From assembly GCA_017630995.1 (NCBI GenBank), contig JAGBUD010000174.1, positions 1 through 13,177 on the forward strand: a stretch of 13,177 nt of DNA, given 5' to 3'. Positions 1 to 5,591 of this stretch are shown here, piece by piece; within the stretch, counting starts at the first letter, position 1, and every line of letters starts with the position of its first letter. A program made the translations under genes and the position numbers. Source of the stretch: Clostridia bacterium. Its GTDB lineage: Bacteria; Bacillota_A; Clostridia; Oscillospirales; CAG-272. The notes beneath the pieces are model-generated. The model made no database searches. It saw only the letters and a list, made by a program, of their open reading frames with translations, and was not told the DNA's origin.

Positions 1-9
1 AAAAACCTA

Positions 10-38
10 TTGACAAAGAATTTTCGGTGTGCTATAAT
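10..38 (+). promoter_or_regulatory. Sigma-A promoter of the riboswitch-thiT transcript
   Basis: A perfect TTGACA (-35, 10-15) and a perfect TATAAT (-10, 33-38) are separated by exactly 17 bases. Transcription should start near 44-46, a few bases before the TPP aptamer. A full consensus match suggests a strong promoter, as expected for a gene controlled after initiation by a riboswitch. Confidence 0.9.
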
Positions 39-56
39 TACGACACCAAAACAGAA

Positions 57-147
57 TACATATCAGGGGTGCCCCACGGGCTGAGATGGCGAGAGCCAAA
101 CCCTTATAACCTGATACGGATAATGCCGTCGTAGGAAGATTAGTATG
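57..147 (+). ncRNA. TPP (thiamine pyrophosphate) riboswitch aptamer
   Basis: The conserved TPP aptamer blocks occur in the right order: GGGGTGC at 66-72, CTGAGA at 81-86, ACCCTTATAACCTGAT spanning about 99-115, and GGATAATGCCGTCGTAGGAA at about 118-137. These correspond to the THI-box segments that bind the pyrimidine and the pyrophosphate of TPP. The element lies between a consensus promoter and a thiamine transporter gene, the usual arrangement for feedback repression when thiamine pyrophosphate is plentiful. The outer ends of helix P1 are approximate. Confidence 0.95.
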
Positions 148-156
148 CCTAAAATC

Positions 157-198
157 GTACCGCACGGATAGTTTATTCTGTGCGGTACTATTATTTTA
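157..198 (+). terminator. Riboswitch-linked terminator hairpin (expression platform)
   Basis: A perfect 9-bp inverted repeat, GTACCGCAC (157-165) and GTGCGGTAC (180-188), has a 14-base loop and is followed by the U-rich run TATTATTTTA. An outer repeat (GCCTAAAAT at 147-155 with ATTTTAGGC at 193-201) could extend the stem. The position directly after the aptamer and before the gene suggests transcription attenuation on TPP binding. A second small hairpin (CAGAAGA 201-207 with TCTTCTG 221-227) precedes the ribosome binding site, so a contribution from translation control is possible. Confidence 0.7.
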
Positions 199-245
199 GG
201 CAGAAGACAAGGAAACCTAATCTTCTGCTAAAGAAGGAGGTTCCA

Positions 246-1070
246 ATGGAACAAAAAAATTCAAAGGCGATAAGGGCGATGACCGAATGCAGCATTATGA
301 TTGCCCTTTCCACCGTGTTGAACATAATTAAGCTCATCGAAATGCCTTACGGCGGCTCGGTCACAATCGCCTCTATGCTGCCGATAGTCGTTGCAGTTTA
401 CCGTCACGGCACTCTTTGGGGTATCACAACGGCAGTTGTCAACGCGGCAAGTCAGCTGCTTCTCGGTCTTAACAATCTCTCATATTTCACTACGTGGCAA
501 TCAATCGTCGCAATAATCTTGCTTGACTACATAGTGGCATTTGGTGCGTTTGCGATTTCGGGAATTTTCAAAAAGGTGCAAAAGCGTCAGAGCTATGCTA
601 TGCTTTACGGCGCGCTTTTGGCATCTGTTATCAGATACGGCTGCCACGTTATATCGGGCGCAACCGTTTGGGCGGGACTCTCAATCCCCACGGAAGCGGC
701 ACTTCTCTATTCACTTTCCTATAATCTTACGTATATGCTCCCCGAGACCATAGTTTTGCTGACAATTTGCGCATATACGGCTTCAATCATTGATTTTAAG
801 GCAAAAGTGCCCACCCGTGTCAAAAATAACGGCATAGCAAGGAGGGAGCTTACCCTCACTCTTTTGTCAGGACTTTCCCTTGTTTTGACAGTTATAGCCG
901 ACGTTGCTATCCTTTTCCCAAATCTTCAAGATGCAGAAACAGGAGAATTCACCTTTAGCTATATGGCGGGTGTAAATTGGATTTTGTTTGCGTGTGTAAG
1001 CCTTGTTGGCATAGCGGCTTCGCTCACTCTTTTCATAATCGCAAGAATAAAATCAAAAAAGCAAAGCTGA
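246..1070 (+). CDS. thiT: ThiT-type thiamine transporter, substrate-binding S component of an ECF transporter
   Basis: A 274-aa integral membrane protein that captures thiamine outside the cell; uptake needs the shared EcfA/EcfA'/EcfT energizing module, which is not in this window. The start at 246 is chosen because AAGGAGG lies at 234-240; an upstream in-frame ATG at 180 falls inside the terminator hairpin. Residues that match thiamine contacts known from lactococcal ThiT are visible: H134 and W142 in a CHVISGATVWA stretch, Y155 and N160 in YSLSYNLTY, and an acidic-Tyr pair D94-Y95 where the known protein has Glu-Tyr. PYGGSVTIASMLPI (34-47) is also typical. About six membrane segments fill residues 10-185. 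An extra tail of about 85 residues adds two more predicted segments (about 203-225 and 243-266), making it longer than the usual roughly 190 aa. The TPP riboswitch just upstream independently supports the function. Confidence 0.92.
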   Translation: MEQKNSKAIRAMTECSIMIALSTVLNIIKLIEMPYGGSVTIASMLPIVVAVYRHGTLWGITTAVVNAASQLLLGLNNLSYFTTWQSIVAIILLDYIVAFGAFAISGIFKKVQKRQSYAMLYGALLASVIRYGCHVISGATVWAGLSIPTEAALLYSLSYNLTYMLPETIVLLTICAYTASIIDFKAKVPTRVKNNGIARRELTLTLLSGLSLVLTVIADVAILFPNLQDAETGEFTFSYMAGVNWILFACVSLVGIAASLTLFIIARIKSKKQS

Positions 1071-1089
1071 CACGCTTTGCTGAAATTAA

Positions 1090-1126
1090 AAAACGGGAGA
1101 GCCGATTTTGCGGCTACTCCCGTTTT
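1090..1126. terminator. Bidirectional intrinsic terminator between thiT and the convergent PHP gene
   Basis: The stem halves AAAACGGGAG (1090-1099) and CTCCCGTTTT (1117-1126) enclose an inner AGCCG/CGGCT stem (1100-1104 with 1111-1115) and an ATTTTG loop. Reading rightward it ends thiT with four U. Reading leftward it ends the PHP gene with a run of six U. A weaker hairpin, GCAAAGC (1061-1067) with GCTTTGC (1074-1080), overlaps the thiT stop codon. Confidence 0.88.
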
Positions 1127-1180
1127 CTGTTATCCTATTTCGAATTATATTCGCAATTTTCTTGTTTTTTCATAAATCCA

Positions 1181-2587
1181 TTACTCAACGGGATAATCGG
1201 GATATACTATGCTTCCCGCAGTTTTAGGGCCGAGCGCCTGTCTTGCGCGGCACCTTTCTTCAAAATTCATTTGCTCGGCTGACGGAATTCTTGCGGGCAT
1301 TCTTCCGAAGAATCGGAGAGAAAATCTTTCCGCAAGGTCGCAAGAAAGCTCGACAAGCTCTGCGGGCGCTTCGCCAATTGCATAAGCGCGCATTGCAACA
1401 CCTCCGCCTTGACAAATTCTCTCACGAATGGGGAAATAATACTTCAAAAGGAACTGCGCGTACGAAATAAGTCTTAATGAGCCGTACGTTCTGTAATGAC
1501 GCGAGTATTCCACCCCCTCCGCCTCAACCGCAACGGTTTTTGCGTTCAAAAGCGCTTCCTTTATCGCTTCCCTTGTATTTTCTCTTGCAAAGCAAACAGT
1601 GAAAGAATTGGGGAATGAGAAAGATTTTTGAATTGAATGAACGTCGCTTGAGGCAACGACCTTTATATCATACCCATCAACGCGAAGCTCTTGCCAAAGA
1701 GCGAGCGCGCGGTTATTTCCGTCAGCTCTCATCGCTCCGCATAGCTCGAAAGCGTCAAACATTCCGCTTTTAAGCAAAATTTTCGAAAGCTCATCGCAAG
1801 CATTGTAGACGGAGGAGCCGGGAATCCAATATGGGTGAGGAAAGATTGCAACACCGCCCGCCTCGTGTATTTTCTCGGTTGCCCACATCGCCTTTGCGTA
1901 GCGATTCTTATATCTTTCGGGAATATTCGCGGGAACACGGCTCATACACTCTGCGACCTCCGAGTCATATTTCTCACGGTCATCGCAATATTGAGCGGCA
2001 ACGCTCGTCTCTCCGCAAACGTGAACGATGTGCAAGTCGCTTCCGGGAGAATGAACCTCCTCGCCTTGAATGCGGGTTATTCCCGTCTTAACGCCCTCGT
2101 ATGCCTCGTCCACCTCAAAACCGGGGTAAAATCTATTATGGTCGGTAAGCGAGAAGAAATCGTATCCTTGCTCGCGGTAATGGCCCGCAAGAGCCACGGG
2201 GTCGCGCTTTCCGTCTGAACGGCAGCTATGTCCGTGAAAATCTCCGCGCAAAGGCACAAGCTCGTAAAGATCATCATATAGCGAATAAACAAAAAGCTCC
2301 GCAAGCGACTTATCGTTCTTTTTAACTACGATTTTATGTTCTCCCTCTCCAACAAATGCGAAAGTGAAACGAAGCACTCCCTCCGCCGCTACGGCAGAAA
2401 GTGTTTTGTGAGTTTGTGGATTGTAATAGTTAAACTCATCACCGTTTACCGAAATTATAACGACGGTATATTCCTCTCCGTCTTGAAAGAAAAACGCGCG
2501 CTCGTTTGCGGATATAACCATCTCGCAAGGCTTATCGGCGACCATTACAGACGGAAAAACAGACCAATTTTTAGGTGTTGGAAGCAT
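1181..2587 (-). CDS. PHP-domain metal-dependent hydrolase (CehA/McbA-like)
   Basis: A 468-aa protein without an obvious signal peptide. The start at 2587 is preferred because AGAGGGG sits just upstream; a TTG six codons earlier would overlap that site. Residues 1 to about 108 look like a beta-rich N-terminal domain of unknown role. The PHP (polymerase and histidinol phosphatase) domain follows with recognisable metal ligands: H118-G-H120 in RGDFHGHSCRSDG, D149-H150 in SLTDHN, E176-E177, H186, H251 in IFPHPYW, and D315-V-H317 in VASSDVHS. Such domains bind two or three metal ions and hydrolyse phosphoesters or related bonds. The overall form is closest to the CehA/McbA-type stand-alone hydrolases; the substrate is not evident. 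About 110 residues after the last ligand form a helical tail. It has its own promoter and shares an intergenic region with the beta-helix array, so a role in the same glycan-related process is possible but unproven. Confidence 0.85.
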   Translation of the reverse strand: MLPTPKNWSVFPSVMVADKPCEMVISANERAFFFQDGEEYTVVIISVNGDEFNYYNPQTHKTLSAVAAEGVLRFTFAFVGEGEHKIVVKKNDKSLAELFVYSLYDDLYELVPLRGDFHGHSCRSDGKRDPVALAGHYREQGYDFFSLTDHNRFYPGFEVDEAYEGVKTGITRIQGEEVHSPGSDLHIVHVCGETSVAAQYCDDREKYDSEVAECMSRVPANIPERYKNRYAKAMWATEKIHEAGGVAIFPHPYWIPGSSVYNACDELSKILLKSGMFDAFELCGAMRADGNNRALALWQELRVDGYDIKVVASSDVHSIQKSFSFPNSFTVCFARENTREAIKEALLNAKTVAVEAEGVEYSRHYRTYGSLRLISYAQFLLKYYFPIRERICQGGGVAMRAYAIGEAPAELVELSCDLAERFSLRFFGRMPARIPSAEQMNFEERCRARQALGPKTAGSIVYPDYPVE

Positions 2588-2614
2588 TTTAACCCCTCTT
2601 TTCAAAATAAAAAG

Positions 2615-2628
2615 TTTGTTTTAACAAA
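2615..2628. promoter_or_regulatory. Short palindrome at the PHP transcription start, possible operator
   Basis: TTTGTT (2615-2620) and AACAAA (2623-2628) form a 14-base palindrome with a 2-base centre, overlapping the predicted transcription start of the PHP gene. The position suits a repressor site, but the sequence is AT-rich and could arise by chance. It matches no named operator I can recognise. Confidence 0.25.
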
Positions 2629-2631
2629 ACC

Positions 2632-2660
2632 ATAATATCACAGTTACCCTTCTTTTTCAA
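2632..2660 (-). promoter_or_regulatory. Promoter of the PHP hydrolase gene
   Basis: On the minus strand TTGAAA (2660-2655) and TATTAT (2637-2632) are separated by 17 bases, and the predicted start of transcription is near 2625. It faces away from the promoter of gene A; the two -35 boxes are 57 bases apart across a T-rich stretch. Confidence 0.65.
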
Positions 2661-2717
2661 GTGATTTTCGTTTTTTTTGCGTGCGCCTACTATATTTTGT
2701 TTTTTTACTTCCTATCA

Positions 2718-2747
2718 TTGACAAGGACGCGGATTCTATTGTATTAT
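2718..2747 (+). promoter_or_regulatory. Promoter of beta-helix gene A
   Basis: TTGACA (2718-2723) and TATTAT (2742-2747) have an 18-base spacer and a TG directly before the -10. Transcription would start near 2754, giving a leader of about 50 bases. The ribosome binding site AAGGAG is at 2791-2796. Confidence 0.7.
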
Positions 2748-2806
2748 ATAAATGGATAGAACCACCGCCTTTAGCGATGATTATATTACAAAGGAGATTG
2801 CACCTT

Positions 2807-5353
2807 ATGAAATCTTTAAAACTTGCGGCACTTTTTGCGACAATATCCGCAATATTTCTCTTTGCCTCGTGCGGAGAAGCGCCACCCGAGGAAACCGCGG
2901 AATGCACCACGCATTCAGACGTGAACGGTGACGGAATATGCGATAATTGCTACACTGAAATAGAAATACCGCCTTGCGAGAGCTGCGTTGACACAGATGA
3001 GGATAGAGAATGCGACGTTTGCGGCGGCGAGGTTGCACCCCCGATAGAGCTTAACCTAATTGAAAACGGCACTCACAATTTCGCCTTTGTCGTTTCAAAA
3101 AGTATTTCCACGAGCGTGCGCAAGGAAATCGATAAGCTGACCACCAAGCTAAAGAGCCTTGGCTACGTTGTTGAAAACCTCTCCGACACTCAAAATACCG
3201 AAAGCGATAAAATAGAAATTCTCATCGGTGACAAAATTGAAAGCAGAGGCAAAGAATACTGCTTTGACGGTCACACGCTGGGCCCCGACGGTTCTGCGGT
3301 TAAGATTGTGAATGGCAAAATCATAATCATCGGCGGATCCGACACAGAGCTGATTAAAGCCATTACCTACTTTAAGGAAAAGGCGCTCGGCATAACGGAT
3401 AGCACGAAAAACCTTAAAAATGCGATTTTCTCCGAGAAAAATCAGTACGAAAACAAGCAAACCGATTTTTTGGCAACCTCCGTTAGCGCGGGTGGCAGAG
3501 TTATCTCCGACTACGTTATAGCTATAGAACCGAGTTACTTCGCAAAATACAAAAAGGGCGCCGAGTATTTTCGTGACACTCTTTACGAGCGCGCGGGATA
3601 TTGGCTCGAAATCGTTACCCTTGACCAAACCGTTACCGATAAATATATCTCGATAACCACACCGCAAAAGAGCGGCGGTGAGGGCTTTGAAATCAAAATC
3701 GTTAATTCCAACGTTGAAATAACCTGCGAATTTCCCGAGAGGGCGGAAGCCGAACTCAAAAGCTTTGCAACCTCGCAGATAGGAACGCAGAGAGGTGCGA
3801 TTACCTTGAGTGAGATGACCGCCAACGTGCGCGACATCTACTACTCCGAATTCGGCGCAATTGGCGACGGAGTTACCGACGATTTTGACGCAATAGAGGC
3901 ATGCCACAAGCACGCCAACGAACACGGATACACGGTTTGCGCGGATAGCGGTGCAAAATATTATATCGGCCCGAAAAACCATTACATTACCGTAAAAACC
4001 GCGGTAAATTGGGGAAATGCCGAATTCACAATCGACGATTCCGAAATCACAACCGCAGACACCGCGAGCGGTATGCCCATATTTATCGTTGAAAACGATA
4101 CTGCTCTGCAAACCATATCCGCGCAGAATAGCGAGGCAATCCAAGCCATAAACGCAAACGGCGGAATCGACGCGAGCAGCTTCACCAAGCTCGACCTCGG
4201 ACTCGGATATCCCGCACTTGTCGTTATCATAAACAGCAACCACAAAAATTATATAGTTTACGGCGTGAACGCGAACGCGGGAAACACGCAAAGCGAGCTT
4301 GTTCTCATTGATTCCGAGGGAAATATCGACCCGAATACAAGACTGCTTTTCGACTACGAAAAGGTCACCGAAATAAAGATTTATCCCGTTGATACAAAGC
4401 AAATAACCATAAACGGCGGAGTGTTTACCACCATCGCCAACCAATCCCCCACCGAAACCTCGCGCGGCGCAGGCTTCCATCGCGGAATACGCGTTACCCG
4501 CGCAAATACCGTGGTTACAAACGTCGCTCATTACGTTGTCGGCGAGGGCGAGGAGGGTATGCCCTATTCCTCATTCCTTGAGGTTAAGAACACCGCAAAC
4601 GTTATTATCACAAACTCCATTTTCACGGGACGCAAGACCTATTACAGAAAAGGCACCACCACGGGAATGGGATCATACGACCTTGCGGCAGGAAATTGCG
4701 CCTACGTTACTTGGAAAAACTGTATGCAATCCAACTTCTTCGAGGTAGACGGAGTTACCCCGAATACCGAGGGAAAATTCTGGGGCATTATGGGCTCGTC
4801 GGCTTGCAAAAATCTCACGTACGATTCTTGCTTGCTTTCAAGATTTGACGCCCACGCGGGAGTTTACAACACCACGATAAAGGACTCCGCAATGCAAATG
4901 TTCAGAATAGACGGCGGCGGAGATTTGATTTTTGAAAACGTGCGTATGTACTCAAAGAGCAACACGCTCATTTCGCTGCGCGAGGATTACGGTGCATTCT
5001 GGCACGGAAAAATAACCCTCAAAAACGTTACGATGTACAATTCCTCCGACGTCAATCTCTTTTCGGGAAATTGGTATAACCACGATTTCGGATATTCAAC
5101 CGAAATGCCGAGCGAAATTGAAATAGACGGACTCAAGCTTACCAAGAAAGCAAACGTTTACGTTTTCAAGGACAGCTTTGCCACGGCGCTTTCAAACGCA
5201 AATCAAGCTATGATAGACGGTGTTCAAAACGTCAATCAAATGGTTCCGACAAAGAAAATAACCATAAAAAATAACACGGCAAATTATGCTTTTATCCTGC
5301 CCGATAAAACAAAAAATCCGTTCTTCGAAAACACGCAATACGTCGTGGAATAA
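2807..5353 (+). CDS. Array copy A: predicted lipoprotein with a C-terminal pectate-lyase-superfamily beta-helix
   Basis: An 848-aa predicted lipoprotein: hydrophobic leader with FASC, lipidated Cys at C22. The start at 2807 follows AAGGAG (2791-2796); an earlier in-frame ATG would put 42 residues before the signal peptide. Next come two metal-binding-like repeats: C33-x2-H36 with DVNGDG and CDNC (38-48), and CESC with DTDED and CDVC (57-72). Two alpha/beta domains (about 83-200 and 228-333) resemble the N-terminal modules of some glycoside hydrolases (ILIGD..., GGEGFEIKIVN). The beta-helix begins with FGAIGDG (349-355) and T357-D-D, the usual entry motif of pectate-lyase superfamily domains, and carries an inserted beta-rich segment, WGIMGSSACKNL, SRFDAHAGVYN (D681, H683), LREDYG and WYNHDFGY. 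It probably acts on a polysaccharide outside the membrane; whether as lyase, hydrolase, epimerase or binding protein cannot be told. It is about the same length as B, which follows after an apparent terminator. Confidence 0.85.
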   Translation: MKSLKLAALFATISAIFLFASCGEAPPEETAECTTHSDVNGDGICDNCYTEIEIPPCESCVDTDEDRECDVCGGEVAPPIELNLIENGTHNFAFVVSKSISTSVRKEIDKLTTKLKSLGYVVENLSDTQNTESDKIEILIGDKIESRGKEYCFDGHTLGPDGSAVKIVNGKIIIIGGSDTELIKAITYFKEKALGITDSTKNLKNAIFSEKNQYENKQTDFLATSVSAGGRVISDYVIAIEPSYFAKYKKGAEYFRDTLYERAGYWLEIVTLDQTVTDKYISITTPQKSGGEGFEIKIVNSNVEITCEFPERAEAELKSFATSQIGTQRGAITLSEMTANVRDIYYSEFGAIGDGVTDDFDAIEACHKHANEHGYTVCADSGAKYYIGPKNHYITVKTAVNWGNAEFTIDDSEITTADTASGMPIFIVENDTALQTISAQNSEAIQAINANGGIDASSFTKLDLGLGYPALVVIINSNHKNYIVYGVNANAGNTQSELVLIDSEGNIDPNTRLLFDYEKVTEIKIYPVDTKQITINGGVFTTIANQSPTETSRGAGFHRGIRVTRANTVVTNVAHYVVGEGEEGMPYSSFLEVKNTANVIITNSIFTGRKTYYRKGTTTGMGSYDLAAGNCAYVTWKNCMQSNFFEVDGVTPNTEGKFWGIMGSSACKNLTYDSCLLSRFDAHAGVYNTTIKDSAMQMFRIDGGGDLIFENVRMYSKSNTLISLREDYGAFWHGKITLKNVTMYNSSDVNLFSGNWYNHDFGYSTEMPSEIEIDGLKLTKKANVYVFKDSFATALSNANQAMIDGVQNVNQMVPTKKITIKNNTANYAFILPDKTKNPFFENTQYVVE

Positions 5354-5376
5354 CACTGTAAAAAATCATATAAAAT

Positions 5377-5419
5377 CAGCCGTACCTCTTTATTTTTCAA
5401 GATACTTGAGGTGCGGCTG
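5377..5419. terminator. Hairpin between genes A and B, probable terminator
   Basis: CAGCCGTACCTC (5377-5388) pairs with GAGGTGCGGCTG (5408-5419) over 12 bp with one G-U pair and a 19-base loop. The rightward tail is AACATTTTATA, only moderately U-rich. The leftward tail is richer in U, but no leftward gene ends here. It probably ends the gene A transcript and separates A from the B-F operon. The rest of the 238-base gap is AT-rich and holds no gene. Confidence 0.6.
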
Positions 5420-5527
5420 AACATTTTATACAAAGACCCTGCGCCACATTTATATATAATATATACCCGTTTACGAAAAGATAAAAACAATTAACGATAA
5501 TGCAAATACTTTCGATTTTATTTGTTT

Positions 5528-5533
5528 TATAAT
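5528..5533 (+). promoter_or_regulatory. Possible -10 box of the B-F operon
   Basis: A consensus TATAAT lies at 5528-5533 within an AT-rich tract, but no good -35 box is found 16-18 bases upstream. A second TATAAT at 5455-5460 is an alternative, also without a -35. If the first is used, transcription would begin near 5540, at the edge of the GC-rich palindrome. Confidence 0.4.
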
Positions 5534-5542
5534 CTACCTAAA

Positions 5543-5570
5543 GGCGCGCGCTGCGCGCTCGCGCGAGCGC
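5543..5570. repeat. GC-rich palindromic element in the leader of gene B
   Basis: A 28-base block contains only three A or T bases in an otherwise AT-rich gap. It holds a perfect 16-base palindrome, GCGCTCGCGCGAGCGC (5555-5570), and an overlapping alternative, GCGCGC-T-GCGCGC. In RNA either would form a very stable stem close to the expected 5' end of the B-F message, about 10 bases before the AGGAGG at 5580-5585. It could be a 5' stabilising stem, a regulatory structure or a copy of a dispersed repeat. Confidence 0.7.
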
Positions 5571-5591
5571 ATATAAGAGAGGAGGTATGCT

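Noticed and set aside
180..245. N-terminal extension of thiT from an ATG at 180
   Set aside because: It begins inside the terminator hairpin, lacks a ribosome binding site, and the extra 22 residues are not family-like; the ATG at 246 follows AAGGAGG.
2681..2806. Upstream start for gene A at 2681
   Set aside because: It lies upstream of the promoter and would bury the lipoprotein signal peptide; AAGGAG points to 2807.
3149..4531. Long minus-strand open frame (460 codons) opposite gene A
   Set aside because: It lies wholly inside gene A, its translation shows no domain or motif, and gene A has a signal peptide, conserved motifs and paralogues. Similar antisense frames lie opposite B to F.
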